Origin: Brevinematales bacterium
Lineage (GTDB): Bacteria > Spirochaetota > Brevinematia > Brevinematales > GWF1-51-8
Assembly (NCBI GenBank): GCA_020059465.1
Contig: JAGVBZ010000041.1
Span: 73,112 to 137,111 of the forward strand
Reading direction: 5' to 3'
Length of the DNA: 64,000 nucleotides
Shown here: positions 33,596-43,430 of the stretch, piece after piece
How the letters are laid out: every line of letters starts with the position of its first letter
How positions within the stretch are numbered: position 1 is the stretch's first letter
Translations under genes and position numbers: made by a program
Notes under the pieces: model-generated
Databases searched by the model: none
Told to the model about the DNA's origin: nothing
What the model saw: the letters and a program-made list of their open reading frames with translations, nothing else

Positions 33596-34021
33596 TTATA
33601 TCGTTTTTACATCCTCCGTCTGAAGCGGTTTTATCCCAACAGCGTCCAGCTTGCCTTCGATGGAACTGTCGTCGAAACGGAAGATCATGACCGCTTTATC
33701 GCCGGTGCGTTTCGGAAGCGCATACATATACTCGATGTTGATCCCGTTTTTATCGAATAGCCCGAGAATTTTCGCGAGGCCGCCCGGCTGGTCTTCCACT
33801 TCTATCGCCAGCACGTCGGTTGGCGATACAGTATAATTCTCGGCCTTCAGGACACCGATCGCCTTTTCAGGCTCGTCCACTATCAGGCGCAGTATGCCGA
33901 AATCCGACGTATCCGCTAGCGAGAGCGCCCGAATATTGATCTTGTTATCTCCGAGCGTTTTCGCGATATGAAAAAGTCTTCCAACCTTATTTTCCATGAA
34001 TACGGAAACCTGCTTTATCAT
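33596..34021 (-). CDS. Tandem ACT-domain protein
   Basis: 141 residues made of two ACT domains: about 1-68 ([19 protein letters not shown]) and 70-140 ([19 protein letters not shown]). Stand-alone tandem ACT proteins bind amino acids and are often encoded with phenylacetate-CoA-ligase-like and indolepyruvate oxidoreductase genes. Lies 12 bp after the ligase gene. Likely an amino-acid sensor for aromatic amino-acid fermentation; ligand unknown. Confidence 0.85.
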   Translation of the reverse strand: MIKQVSVFMENKVGRLFHIAKTLGDNKINIRALSLADTSDFGILRLIVDEPEKAIGVLKAENYTVSPTDVLAIEVEDQPGGLAKILGLFDKNGINIEYMYALPKRTGDKAVMIFRFDDSSIEGKLDAVGIKPLQTEDVKTI

Positions 34022-34033
34022 TGGTCCCTCCTG

Positions 34034-35356
34034 TTAATTTAATTTACGGTTATCGATCACACGTTTCGCCTTGCCTTCGCTGCGGGCGACCGTGCGCGGT
34101 TCCACCAGCTTGACGACTACCGATATCCCGATCATCTGATGGATAGCGTGCGCGACCTTCTTCTCGGCCGCTTCCAGCCCTTTGATCTCGTCCGAGAACA
34201 GCTTATCGTTCACTTCGACCATTACAGTCAGCACATCGAGATTATGGTCGCGGTCGACGATCAACTGGTAATGCGGCGCGACCTCCTCGATCTGCACAAG
34301 GACTTCCTCGATCTGCGACGGGAACACGTTGACGCCTCGGATAATGAGCATATCGTCGGAACGCCCCATAATACGGTCGAGCCTCGGGTGAGTCCGTCCG
34401 CACGGGCAATCCCCGGGCAGGATACGGGTGAGGTCGCGTGTACGGTAGCGGATAAGCGGAATGCCCTTTTTGGTCAGCGTGGTAATCACAAGTTCGCCCA
34501 ACTCCCCGTCCTGTACATGTTCCCCGGTCTCAGGGTTGATAATCTCAGGATAGAAATGGTCGTCATAGATATGCATCCCCTTCTGTTCCTGACATTCGTT
34601 TGCGACGCCGGGGCCGATGATCTCCGAAAGGCCGTATATATTGATCGCCTTGATCGGCAGGCGTTTCTCGATCTCCATCCGCATGGATTCCGTCCATGGT
34701 TCCGCGCCGAAAATCCCGTAGCGCAGTTTCAGCGACTTCGGATCGATGCCCGCCTTTTCGATTTCCTCGGCAAGGTATAATGAATAAGACGGCGTACATG
34801 TGATCACGTCCGAGCCGAAGTCCTGCAGAACAAGGATCTGCCGCGCGGTGTTGCCCCCGGAGATCGGGATGACGCTCGCGCCGAGAAGTTCCGCGCCGTA
34901 ATGCGCGCCGAGACCGCCGGTAAACAAACCGTACCCGTAAGCGTTCTGCACAATGGATTTACGGGTAGTCCCGCCGGACATCATGGAACGCGCCATCACC
35001 TCCGACCATGTATCGATATCCTCCTGGGTGTATCCCACCACTGTCGGTTTCCCGGTCGTTCCGCTCGACGCGTGGATACGGACGATATCGTCCAACGGTA
35101 CCGCGAACATGCCGTAGGGATAGTTATCCCGCAGGTCGCCCTTCGTGGTGAACGGGAGTCCGGCGATATCGGAGAGGGATTTTATTTCGGCGGGCTTGAT
35201 GCCCGTTTCGTCGAATTTCTTTTTATAGAACGGAACCCTGTCGTATACATACGATACCAGTTCCTTCAGGCGATAGAGCTGGAGAGTTTTCCGCGTCTCC
35301 AAATCCATCGTTTCCATCTCAATATTCCATATCGGATAGGGAAAATCCTTGGCCAT
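34034..35356 (-). CDS. Phenylacetate-CoA ligase-like enzyme (PaaK family)
   Basis: 440 residues from ATG 35356 (GGAGG, 5-nt spacing). AMP-forming acyl-CoA synthetase of the short PaaK class: ATP loop [30 protein letters not shown], and the hinge/C-domain [19 protein letters not shown]. Activates aryl-acetates to CoA thioesters with ATP. No ring-hydroxylating paa genes are present, so in this presumably anaerobic organism it may act in phenylpyruvate or indolepyruvate-derived acid metabolism together with the ACT protein. Confidence 0.92.
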   Translation of the reverse strand: MAKDFPYPIWNIEMETMDLETRKTLQLYRLKELVSYVYDRVPFYKKKFDETGIKPAEIKSLSDIAGLPFTTKGDLRDNYPYGMFAVPLDDIVRIHASSGTTGKPTVVGYTQEDIDTWSEVMARSMMSGGTTRKSIVQNAYGYGLFTGGLGAHYGAELLGASVIPISGGNTARQILVLQDFGSDVITCTPSYSLYLAEEIEKAGIDPKSLKLRYGIFGAEPWTESMRMEIEKRLPIKAINIYGLSEIIGPGVANECQEQKGMHIYDDHFYPEIINPETGEHVQDGELGELVITTLTKKGIPLIRYRTRDLTRILPGDCPCGRTHPRLDRIMGRSDDMLIIRGVNVFPSQIEEVLVQIEEVAPHYQLIVDRDHNLDVLTVMVEVNDKLFSDEIKGLEAAEKKVAHAIHQMIGISVVVKLVEPRTVARSEGKAKRVIDNRKLN

Positions 35357-35539
35357 CACCGCCTCCGTTAGCATTATTTTCTACATGCGATTATCTTAAG
35401 CTCGCCTCCGAAAAATGTCAACCGCTGCGCGGGCTAATCCCGATATATAGCCGGTTACTCCTACTTCTACATAGCCCGTGATGGAGGCTCGAGCTTTCCG
35501 GGCATAGTAGAAATGCGTACCTCTCACCTGTAATAAAAA

Positions 35540-35568
35540 TTGTCAGGAGGGCGGAAATATGATAAAAT
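35540..35568 (+). promoter_or_regulatory. Promoter for the 35596 lipoprotein
   Basis: TTGTCA (35540-35545), 17-bp spacer, TAAAAT (35563-35568); the leader of about 20 nt contains GGGGAG as the ribosome binding site. Confidence 0.65.
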
Positions 35569-35595
35569 CTGTCAATAATACTTGGGGAGAATTAA

Positions 35596-36201
35596 ATGAG
35601 AATAATGCCCATAACGCTTGCGTTGTCCGTTGCGGTCGCATTGTCATCATGCCAATCCGCCGCGAAGAAGGAAACACCGAAGGTTCCGCCCGCTACGGTC
35701 GATCTGCAGGTGCTCGGCGGATGGAAGATGGGGCTTCCGGGGCCGGGGGAAAATATCTTCCAATTCGATAAAAAAGCCCCGGTGATACTCGGTCCCGGGT
35801 CAACGATGGTGCCTGACGACGGAAGCGTAAAATTTATCCCCGAGCAAATGTTTTACCCGGACAATCTCGCCCGCGCGTTGTCGAAGGTATTCAAGGTGCA
35901 TCCTACTAAGTGGGACTACAATCATATATCGATGGCCACCCTCTTCTCGTTCGCGTTCTATACGACCGAAGCGCCCGATACGAAATTGATCGGGGTGAAG
36001 ATAGATGTCGACGCGAACCTGTCATTGGAGAGCACGGTCATCTATCATCAGGACTACACGGTGACTCATGCAATACCCTATAAGCCGGGCAAGAACGGAT
36101 ACCCGTCCGATGCAGTTATCCGCCAACTGTATAACGAGGCGCTGGATAAGGTCGCGCTGTTATTCGAGGCAGACCCGTGGTGGCGGCAGAAGGTGGAATA
36201 A
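35596..36201 (+). CDS. Hypothetical lipoprotein
   Basis: 201 residues. Signal MRIMPITLALSVAVALSSC ends in a lipobox (LSSC), so it is predicted to be lipidated at Cys19. The mature part opens with a Lys/Pro-rich linker and has no recognised domain; notable segments are WKMGLPGPGENIFQFDK and a C-terminal helix VIRQLYNEALDKVALLFEADPWW. Monocistronic, with its own promoter. The following DNA (36202-37200) drops sharply in GC. Confidence 0.65.
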   Translation: MRIMPITLALSVAVALSSCQSAAKKETPKVPPATVDLQVLGGWKMGLPGPGENIFQFDKKAPVILGPGSTMVPDDGSVKFIPEQMFYPDNLARALSKVFKVHPTKWDYNHISMATLFSFAFYTTEAPDTKLIGVKIDVDANLSLESTVIYHQDYTVTHAIPYKPGKNGYPSDAVIRQLYNEALDKVALLFEADPWWRQKVE

Positions 36202-36361
36202 ATTAGTCCAACTTCACTTTTTACCGATTCTAAAAAATACGTATAAATTAGTAAAAAGATGTTTTTTATATTCATGTATTAGCTGAACTAGTTACGATGA
36301 AATCTACTCTATACCAAATTTTAGTTTCGGGTTAATGTTTTTAAAAATGGATGCCTGTATA

Positions 36362-37165
36362 TTAATAGATTCCTAACCTCTCCTCAATCATATCGGCAGG
36401 GTTAAATCCATTTAGAATAACTCTCTCTTTTTCTAAAGTCTCGATATATTTTCGAGATGATTTATATAAATTAAGAAAAACCATGATATAATGCTTCATT
36501 GCTTCCTGCTTTGTTTGATCAACATACTTATTATTGTGATGTATTTGTTTTTTGTCCTCCCAAAGCTCTATTTCAAGTGGGAGAATTATTCTCGGAATTA
36601 TTTCTAAATCTTCATGACCCCAAATGCTAAATATAAAACCATCTTCAATCATTCCCCTTTTATATAGAACTGCAAGATGGTGATAAAAAGATTTTACTAT
36701 TTTTCGTTTTTTATCTATCCCATTTTTATACTCCTTTGAATGTTTTTTATCAGCTCTTTGGTTCCAATGAAATAATAATACAAAAACTTTTGTGAATTTT
36801 TTAATACTAGAATCTAAAAACTCATTACTGATATTGTATTTCTTTTTAGCAATTTCAACACAGCATCTATAGAATTTCCATAAGTACCTAACCGCTACCT
36901 GTATTTCATCAGAAGAATACTTGTTACTTAGATATATTGAAAAATCACTGTCCTTTTGGCTTTCCTCAAGTCTATTCGCAGTTTTAGAGATACTAATACT
37001 AACGCTGATCAATATAATTGATATTACTACTGAAACAACGGTCGCTCCTGCTATAATCCAATCTGTGATATTATTTTGCTGGATTTGAATAAAGATTGTA
37101 TTAGAAGAATAATTCGATATTACGTTCGCAAATTTATCAATTGTATCGATAATAATTGTATTCAT
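36362..37165 (-). CDS. Hypothetical AT-rich single-span membrane protein
   Basis: 267 residues with an N-terminal extracytoplasmic stretch, one membrane helix at about 32-55 (IIAGATVVSVVISIILISVS), then a long, charged, mostly helical cytoplasmic domain containing FYRCCVEIAKKKY and SFYHHLAVLYKRGMIEDG. Rich in Asn, Lys and Ile because of strong AT bias, which differs from all surrounding genes and points to horizontal acquisition. No family identified; the helix-plus-cytoplasmic-domain layout resembles some defence-associated DUF4760-type proteins, but this is only a resemblance. Confidence 0.5.
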   Translation of the reverse strand: MNTIIIDTIDKFANVISNYSSNTIFIQIQQNNITDWIIAGATVVSVVISIILISVSISISKTANRLEESQKDSDFSIYLSNKYSSDEIQVAVRYLWKFYRCCVEIAKKKYNISNEFLDSSIKKFTKVFVLLFHWNQRADKKHSKEYKNGIDKKRKIVKSFYHHLAVLYKRGMIEDGFIFSIWGHEDLEIIPRIILPLEIELWEDKKQIHHNNKYVDQTKQEAMKHYIMVFLNLYKSSRKYIETLEKERVILNGFNPADMIEERLGIY

Positions 37166-37325
37166 CTATTTCACCTTCCTTAGGGTTAATAAACACTTAA
37201 AATTAAAACATGATTAAACCCCGCATAAAAACTCCTTCCCTATTCGCGTTTATTCGCGTGCATTCGCGGGTACTTTCTTACCTGCTGTTTTTTTTACTTT
37301 CTCCTTGTTAATTGTCACTTGTCAC

Positions 37326-38543
37326 TTAAAACTTCCTCCCCTCAAGGAAATACGTCTGCACCTTACCCTTGCCCTTGACCTCGATCTCCCCGCGCTTCTT
37401 GAACTGATATTTATCCTTTAGCGCGGCGTACACACTCTCCGAGCAATGCACCTTCCCGATCTCGCCGTGCGACTCCATCCGGCTCGCGGTGTTCACCGTG
37501 TCGCCCCAGAGGTCGTACGTAAACTTCTTCGTGCCGATCACCCCCGCGACCACAGGCCCCTCGCTCATCCCGATTCGGATACACAGCGGGATACCGTTAT
37601 CGGCACGGAGACGCTCCATCGATTCGATCATGTCGAGCGCCATATCCGCGGTACGTTCGCAATGGTCGCCGCATTCGACAGGAAGCCCGCCCGCGAGCAT
37701 ATAACTGTCGCCGATCGTCTTGATCTTCTCCAGCCCATACATCTCGCAGAGGATATCGAACATTGAAAATATCTCGTTCAGGATTTCGACTATTTTTTCC
37801 GGCGGGTTCTTCGCGGAGAACGGGGTAAACCCGGCGATATCCGCGAACAGGACGGTTACCGAACTGTACCTGTCGGCGATCGTGACACGCCCCTCGGACT
37901 TGCGGAGCCTGTGCGCGATCTGCTCCGGCAGGATATTCAGCAGGAGCGCGTCGGAACGGCCCAGCTCCTTATCGAGCGCCTTCTCCACCTTCGACGAGGA
38001 CTTCGAGTAGTAGTAGGACATATACCCTACCAGGAATATCAGTATCGCCCCGTTGTAATTCTCGAATATGGTCATGAATACCGGATCGAGGGTAAAAACC
38101 GGCGGGAATTGCCCGGTGTAGAGATTGAGCGCGATATAAAGAAGACAGAGCGCCGATGTAAATACGATCTTCCAGACCAGCCTGCGTGTCGGGAATAGGA
38201 AAATATAGGAAATGACCGCGATGATATAAATATGGAACCCGCTCCGCCATCCGAGGAAGTACAGCGCGAGTACGGCATGCAGAAGGATTTCGAAAAACCC
38301 GATCACCATCGCCGCGAACTGCCGCCCCCTCTGGCTGATGAAATACGCGAGAATCCATACGGCGACGGAAAAAATATTCACGATAGCGAGGGGGTATATC
38401 CCCAGCGCGAAAAAGAAGAACAGCAGGAACAGGTGCCCCGCAACCGATACGGGGATAGTGTATTTCCCCACGAGATAGACATGGAAATATTCCCGCGAAA
38501 TCCGGGGGTTTTCGAACAATTCGCGAAACAGTTCGTTATTCAT
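37326..38543 (-). CDS. Membrane-anchored class III adenylate cyclase
   Basis: 405 residues. Six predicted helices (about 20-185) and a C-terminal catalytic domain from about 205: VTVLFADIAGFTPFS (metal Asp), LEKIKTIGDSYM (Lys for adenine recognition), YDLWGDTVNTASRME (Asp of the purine-binding pair and transition-state Asn/Arg). These choices favour ATP over GTP, so cAMP is the expected product. Active as a homodimer; the membrane part may sense an unknown signal. No cAMP receptor is seen in the window. Confidence 0.9.
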   Translation of the reverse strand: MNNELFRELFENPRISREYFHVYLVGKYTIPVSVAGHLFLLFFFFALGIYPLAIVNIFSVAVWILAYFISQRGRQFAAMVIGFFEILLHAVLALYFLGWRSGFHIYIIAVISYIFLFPTRRLVWKIVFTSALCLLYIALNLYTGQFPPVFTLDPVFMTIFENYNGAILIFLVGYMSYYYSKSSSKVEKALDKELGRSDALLLNILPEQIAHRLRKSEGRVTIADRYSSVTVLFADIAGFTPFSAKNPPEKIVEILNEIFSMFDILCEMYGLEKIKTIGDSYMLAGGLPVECGDHCERTADMALDMIESMERLRADNGIPLCIRIGMSEGPVVAGVIGTKKFTYDLWGDTVNTASRMESHGEIGKVHCSESVYAALKDKYQFKKRGEIEVKGKGKVQTYFLEGRKF

Positions 38544-38682
38544 ATGCCCGCGCCCTCCTTCACATCACGACGCTTAAAGCCTATGTTCAAACGGAAAAAA
38601 TGTCAAATTAAACTTCTCCGTTTATTGCCTAACCGTCAATCTTGATATAGAATTTATTAACGATGAAAAACGGAGGGGCGAT

Positions 38683-39663
38683 ATGGCCGATCTTGCGGTA
38701 AAGTATATGGGACTGTCGCTGAAAAGCCCGCTGATAGTCGGAAGTTCCGGGCTGACGAATACTGCGGAAGATGTAAAAAAGTGCGAAGCGGCCGGAGCGG
38801 GCGCTGTAATATTGAAATCCATCTTCGAGGAGCAGATTCACTCGGAAGTCCATCAGGAAATGAAAACGGCGAATTTCGATATGCATCCCGAAGCCGCCGA
38901 GTATGTTCAGGCGATGACTCGCGACAGAAGCGTATCGAAGTATCTCTCACTGATATCCGATTCCAAGAAAGCGGTGCAAATCCCCGTGATCGCCAGTGTC
39001 AACTGTGTAAGCGCCGAAGGATGGCTGGATTTCGCGCGGAAGCTCGAAGAAGCGGGCGCCGACGGTATCGAGCTGAACGTTTTTATCTTCGATATAGACC
39101 ACCGCGACGATTCCAAGGAGATCGAGGAACGCTACCTGAAAATCCTTCGCGCCGTGAAGTCTCAGGTAAAAATCCCCGTCGCGCTGAAGATCAGCAACCA
39201 GTTCACCAATCTCGCGTCGATCATCCGGCATCTGGAATTCGACGGAGTGGACGCGGTCGTCATGTTCAACCGTTTCCTGCATAACGATATCAACCTCGAT
39301 AAAATGAAGGTGACCCCGGGGCACGGCGTAAGTTCGCCCGACGAGTTTATGGTGCCTCTCAGATGGATAGGACTGCTGTCCCACGAGACCCGCTGCGACC
39401 TCTGCGGTTCAACCGGCGTGCATAACGGCGAACAGGCGATCAAACTGATTCTCGCAGGTGCGAAAGCGGTTCAGGTCACATCCGCGCTCTATCTCCATAA
39501 GATCGAGTACCTGAAAGAATTGACCGCCCAGATCGACGCCTGGCTGGATAAGAACGGGCACAAGAGCATCAACGATATACGCGGAAAACTCTGCGGGAAA
39601 GACCCTGCGATCGCTAAAATATTCTCCCGCTTCCAGTATATGAAATACCTGATGGAACGCTAA
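38683..39663 (+). CDS. Dihydroorotate dehydrogenase-like protein
   Basis: 326 residues, start behind AAAACGGAGGGGCGAT. FMN TIM barrel with the class 1 DHOD outline: LKSPLIVGSSGLT, IPVIASVNCVSAEGW, GIELNVF, IPVALKIS, CGSTGVHNGEQA and the phosphate-binding AGAKAVQVTSALY. The active-site Cys or Ser region differs from true PyrD enzymes and the family is labelled DHOD-like; pyrimidine synthesis is not certain, as no pyr genes adjoin. Convergent with the methyltransferase gene, stops overlapping by 4 nt. Confidence 0.82.
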   Translation: MADLAVKYMGLSLKSPLIVGSSGLTNTAEDVKKCEAAGAGAVILKSIFEEQIHSEVHQEMKTANFDMHPEAAEYVQAMTRDRSVSKYLSLISDSKKAVQIPVIASVNCVSAEGWLDFARKLEEAGADGIELNVFIFDIDHRDDSKEIEERYLKILRAVKSQVKIPVALKISNQFTNLASIIRHLEFDGVDAVVMFNRFLHNDINLDKMKVTPGHGVSSPDEFMVPLRWIGLLSHETRCDLCGSTGVHNGEQAIKLILAGAKAVQVTSALYLHKIEYLKELTAQIDAWLDKNGHKSINDIRGKLCGKDPAIAKIFSRFQYMKYLMER

Positions 39664-40853
39664 CCGGTCTTACGCGCGATAATCCCCTTCAGGTATTCCG
39701 ATTCGGGATAGGCCAGACGCATCGGGTGGTCCTCTGCCTGGGTCAGGTATTCGATAATCTGCATCTCGCACCCCGCGTCGGTCGCCGCCCACGCGAGCGC
39801 CATTTTCAGGTCGCGCGCAGTGACTCCTCCCGAGCATGAGAATGTCGCAAGTATGCCGCCCTCCGCGAGAGACTTGATGCCGTGCAGGTTCAGGTCTTTA
39901 TACGCCCGCATCGCTCTCGCCAGAGACGCCTTAGTCGGCGCGAACTTCGGAGGGTCGAGTATCACCAGATCGAACTTTTCCCCGTTATCACGGTAATCCC
40001 GCAGCAGTTGGAATATGTCCGCCTCGACCGTACGCACCTTCGCGGGGTCGAACCCGTTCAGCCCGATATTCCGTCCGAGCAGTTCGAGCGCCTCATGCGA
40101 CGAATCGGCGGCGACAACACTTTCCGCTCCGCCTGCCAGACACCCCATCGTGAATCCCCCCGAATAGCAGAAACAGTCCAGCACACGTTTTCCGCGCGCA
40201 TACCCTGAAACAATCCGGCGGTTATTCCGCTGATCGGCGTAAAACCCGGTCTTCTGCCCGGAACGCAGGTCGGCGTAATACTTCATCCCGTTCTCCCTGA
40301 CAATCAGGTCATCGGGCGGGGATTCGCCGAAAACAGCGCCCGATTGGTCGCTGACGCCCTCGAGAGCAAGAAGTTCGTTATCCGCGCGGGAATAGATACC
40401 TTTCGGTTTAAGGACTTGAACTAAAATATCGATCAATTCGGACTTGATACGGAGCGCGCCTGCGGTCAGGAATTGCGTCACGATATACCCTGCGTAATAA
40501 TCGGCAATCAGCCCCGGAAGCCCGTCGGCCTCCCCGAAAACCACCCGGAACGCGTCGGTATCCGCAGACCGGAACAACTCCCCGCGCCGCGCGGCGGAAC
40601 GTTCGATCATACCGCGCCACCATCCGGTATCGATAGCGCGCCCTTCGTCCCATTCGAGCAGGCGCAGGGTTATTTTAGAACGGGGGTTGCAGGCGCCCCA
40701 CGCGACAAATTCGCCGCGCGAATCGGCCACACGTACGGTCTCGCCCGGTTCTATGGACTCTTTCGGGAGATTGACCGCGCTCGCGAAGAGCCACGGATGC
40801 CGCTGGAGCGCGGAGCGTTCGCGCCCCGGCCGCAATTTGACTGTTTTTATCAA
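39660..40853 (-). CDS. 23S rRNA m5C methyltransferase, RlmI-like
   Basis: 397 residues. N-terminal PUA domain (residues 1-75, RHPWLFASAVN and DSRGEFVAWGACNPRS), an insertion domain, then a SAM-binding Rossmann fold: VLDCFCYSGGFTMG, DSSHEALELLGRN, and the catalytic motif LVILDPPKFAPTK, with a second Cys motif ATFSCSGGV. This matches RlmI/YccW, which methylates C1962 of 23S rRNA in E. coli. 10 bp downstream of the HD-GYP response regulator. Confidence 0.88.
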   Translation of the reverse strand: MIKTVKLRPGRERSALQRHPWLFASAVNLPKESIEPGETVRVADSRGEFVAWGACNPRSKITLRLLEWDEGRAIDTGWWRGMIERSAARRGELFRSADTDAFRVVFGEADGLPGLIADYYAGYIVTQFLTAGALRIKSELIDILVQVLKPKGIYSRADNELLALEGVSDQSGAVFGESPPDDLIVRENGMKYYADLRSGQKTGFYADQRNNRRIVSGYARGKRVLDCFCYSGGFTMGCLAGGAESVVAADSSHEALELLGRNIGLNGFDPAKVRTVEADIFQLLRDYRDNGEKFDLVILDPPKFAPTKASLARAMRAYKDLNLHGIKSLAEGGILATFSCSGGVTARDLKMALAWAATDAGCEMQIIEYLTQAEDHPMRLAYPESEYLKGIIARKTG

Positions 40854-40863
40854 TGATTATTCC

Positions 40864-41919
40864 TTACCGCCTGTCGAGATAACGCAGGTAGATTTTTTCT
40901 TTATCGTCGAGGAAGAGGTCGAGCAGTTCAGGCTGGAACGCCTTGCCGCGTTCATCCCGCATGATCTGCATCGCCTTTTCGACCGGCATCGCCGGGCGGT
41001 ACGGCCTGTCCGACGTGATCGCGTCCCAGTAATCGGCGACAGTAACAATTCGCGCGACTAACGGTATCCGGGTGCCCGATAGTCCGTCGGGGTATCCGTT
41101 TCCGTCCCAACGCTCCTGATGGTGATAGGCGATCATGTACGCGACCTCGATATCCTCGAGCTTGGAAAGGATATTTCTGCCGAATACCGGGTGCATCTTG
41201 ATATGTTCGAATTCTTCAGGCTCCAGTTTGCCCTGTTTATTCAGCACCGATTCCCGGACGCCAATCTTTCCCACATCGTGGACGATCGCGCCCAGATAGA
41301 GGTCGTTTAGTTCCTTGCCGGCGATCCCGTACATCGCGGCAAGGTCCCTCGAGAACAAGGCGACACGTTCCACATGACGTCCCGTATATGGATCCTTCGA
41401 TTCAATCGCGGTGGCGAGCACCATCAGGAAATCCTCCAACTGCTTCTCGGCCTTATCCCGCAGGAGTACCGCGTGATCGCGCTCCTTCTGGATAATCAGC
41501 GTCTGTTCGTTCACCAGTTCCTCGAGCGAATCCCGGTAACGCTTCAGTTCGATATGCAGTCCGATTCTCTGGCGGGCGAGCGGGATACTGAACGGTTTGG
41601 TGATATAGTCCACCGCGCCGACGTCGAATCCGAGCGTCTCGTCCTGCTCCTCGCTCATCGCGGTAACAAATATAACAGGTATCTTCTTTGTCGCGGTGTC
41701 GGACTTGAGCTTCCGGCATACCTCGTATCCGTCCATCTCCGGCATCATGACGTCCAGCAGGATAATATCCGGCTGTTCGGGATTGCGCACCAGTTCGAGC
41801 GCTTTTTTTCCGCTCTGCGCGACGGATATTTTATAATCGTCCTTCAACGCATCCGATAGGACTTTAATGTTGATAGGGGTATCGTCTACAATTAAAACAC
41901 GGGCTTTTCGTTCTTCCAT
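40864..41919 (-). CDS. Response regulator with HD-GYP cyclic-di-GMP phosphodiesterase domain
   Basis: 351 residues from ATG 41919 (GGAGGAACA); the frame continues 108 nt upstream into the neighbour. Receiver at 1-125 (VLIVDDTPINIKVL, phospho-Asp in IILLDVMMPEMDGYE), a linker helix, then HD-GYP at about 160-345 with IVHDVGKIGVRES, HPVFGRNIL and HHQERWDGNGYPDGL. Degrades c-di-GMP when activated, linking the upstream kinases to c-di-GMP levels. 11 bp after the receiver-kinase gene. Confidence 0.93.
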   Translation of the reverse strand: MEERKARVLIVDDTPINIKVLSDALKDDYKISVAQSGKKALELVRNPEQPDIILLDVMMPEMDGYEVCRKLKSDTATKKIPVIFVTAMSEEQDETLGFDVGAVDYITKPFSIPLARQRIGLHIELKRYRDSLEELVNEQTLIIQKERDHAVLLRDKAEKQLEDFLMVLATAIESKDPYTGRHVERVALFSRDLAAMYGIAGKELNDLYLGAIVHDVGKIGVRESVLNKQGKLEPEEFEHIKMHPVFGRNILSKLEDIEVAYMIAYHHQERWDGNGYPDGLSGTRIPLVARIVTVADYWDAITSDRPYRPAMPVEKAMQIMRDERGKAFQPELLDLFLDDKEKIYLRYLDRR

Positions 41920-41930
41920 TGTTCCTCCGG

Positions 41931-43046
41931 TTACAGTACGGGAATACTGAAATAAAACACGGAACCGCCCCCATCCCCCGATTCCACCCAAATCTTTCCG
42001 CCGTGGCGTTCTATTATTTTCCTGCATAGCGCGAGGCCGATCCCAGTACCTTCATAACCGTCCTCGGCGTTCAGCCTCTGGAACGGTATAAACAGCCGTG
42101 AACGGTCTTTTTCATCTATCCCGATACCGTTATCGGCGACCGAGAACAGCACCCCGTCGTCGATCGTCTTCCCCCCGACAGTAATCACTGGCTTGACCCC
42201 GGGAGCGGTAAACTTCAGGGCATTCCCGATCAGGTTCTGGAATACGCGGATGATCTGGAGCTTGTCCCCGCGCAACCGGGGTAATTCCCCGATGATGATC
42301 TCCGCGCCCGTCTGCTCGATCCTCGCGCTGAGGTTCATCGTCGCGAGCCGCAGCACGTCTTTCATATCGAGTTCCTCGAACTCGGCGGCCTGCCTCTGGA
42401 TGCGCGAGTACCGGAGGAGATCGGCGATCATCCTGTCCATCCGCTGTACCGCTTCGGTACCGTATTTTATATAACCAGCGCTATCGGATTCCAGACCCGC
42501 CGCAACGCTTTTTTCGAGCAAAGTCAGGTAATTCATCACTACCCTGAGAGGTTCGCGCAGGTCGTGCGATACGGCATACGCGAAACTCTCGAGGTCCTCG
42601 TTGGAATCGCGCAGTTTCAGGTTCAGGCTCGCAAGCTCGCGGTTCCGTTCCTCCAGCGACTTCCGGTAGGTGTTCAGGTCGAGATGCGTCCGTATCCTTT
42701 TTCTCAGTACCGGGACGCTGAACGGTTTTATGATATAATCGACCGCGCCCAGATCGAACCCGCGCGACTCGTCTTCCTCTTTCGTCATAGTAGTGATGAA
42801 GATCACCGGGATATCCGCCGTACGGGCGTCGGATTTAATGCGCCGGCATACCTCGTAGCCGTCCATATCCGGCATCACGATATCGAGCAGGATCAGATCG
42901 GGAAGGCCGCCCTCCGCGAGTATTGCGAGAGCCTCGCCGCCGTCCCGCGCGATCCTCAAGCGGTAATCCTTCTTCAGGGTTTCGCTTAATATACGGAGAT
43001 TGACCTGAGAATCCTCGACAATCAGGATACTCTGCATATCCCCCAT
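41931..43046 (-). CDS. Receiver-histidine kinase hybrid (REC-HisKA-HATPase)
   Basis: 371 residues from ATG 43046 (GAGG, 5-nt spacing). N-terminal receiver (phospho-Asp in LILLDIVMPDMDGYE), a coiled linker (about 125-155), dimerisation and phospho-His domain in AYAVSHDLREPLRV, and a complete ATPase domain (NLIGNALKFTAPG, VADNGIGIDE, GTGIGLALCRKI). No membrane segment, so a soluble kinase whose activity depends on phosphorylation of its own receiver, probably by the large kinase upstream. Confidence 0.92.
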   Translation of the reverse strand: MGDMQSILIVEDSQVNLRILSETLKKDYRLRIARDGGEALAILAEGGLPDLILLDIVMPDMDGYEVCRRIKSDARTADIPVIFITTMTKEEDESRGFDLGAVDYIIKPFSVPVLRKRIRTHLDLNTYRKSLEERNRELASLNLKLRDSNEDLESFAYAVSHDLREPLRVVMNYLTLLEKSVAAGLESDSAGYIKYGTEAVQRMDRMIADLLRYSRIQRQAAEFEELDMKDVLRLATMNLSARIEQTGAEIIIGELPRLRGDKLQIIRVFQNLIGNALKFTAPGVKPVITVGGKTIDDGVLFSVADNGIGIDEKDRSRLFIPFQRLNAEDGYEGTGIGLALCRKIIERHGGKIWVESGDGGGSVFYFSIPVL

Positions 43047-43058
43047 CGCAGCCTCGCG

Positions 43059-43430
43059 TTAAAGAATTATTTTACTGATCCGTTTTTTCAAATCGGGGAT
43101 ACTGAACGGCTTGAAAACAAAGTCGGCGGCGCCCAGTTCGCGCCCCTTTTTCTCGTCCGCGCCCTTCTCCATCGCGGTGATAAACATCACGGGTATACCC
43201 GACGTAGCCGTATCTGACTTTAACCGTTTGCATACCTCGAAACCGTCCATCCCGGGCATCATGATATCCAGCAGGATCACGTCCGGCGAGTTCTCTCCAC
43301 GCGCAAGTTCCAGTCCGCGTTCCCCGTTCGGCGCGACCAGAATACGGTATATGTCCTTCAGCGCGTCCGAGAGTATTTTTATATTGAGAGGCGTGTCGTC
43401 GATTATCAGAACCGTTTTTCTATCGCTCAT
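43059..43430 (-). CDS. Stand-alone receiver-domain response regulator
   Basis: 123 residues, receiver only: [14 protein letters not shown], phospho-Asp in [15 protein letters not shown], the Thr/Ala of VMFITAM and the Lys of DFVFKPFS. No output domain, so it works as a phosphate shuttle or by protein contact. Its start overlaps the stop of the giant kinase by 4 nt, hence translational coupling, and it precedes two more receiver-bearing genes. Confidence 0.93.
   Translation of the reverse strand: MSDRKTVLIIDDTPLNIKILSDALKDIYRILVAPNGERGLELARGENSPDVILLDIMMPGMDGFEVCKRLKSDTATSGIPVMFITAMEKGADEKKGRELGAADFVFKPFSIPDLKKRISKIIL

Noticed and set aside
37240-37275. Three near copies of ATTCGCG in the gap before the adenylate cyclase
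   Set aside because: Short and imperfect; possibly a fragment of a dispersed repeat, but not enough to annotate.
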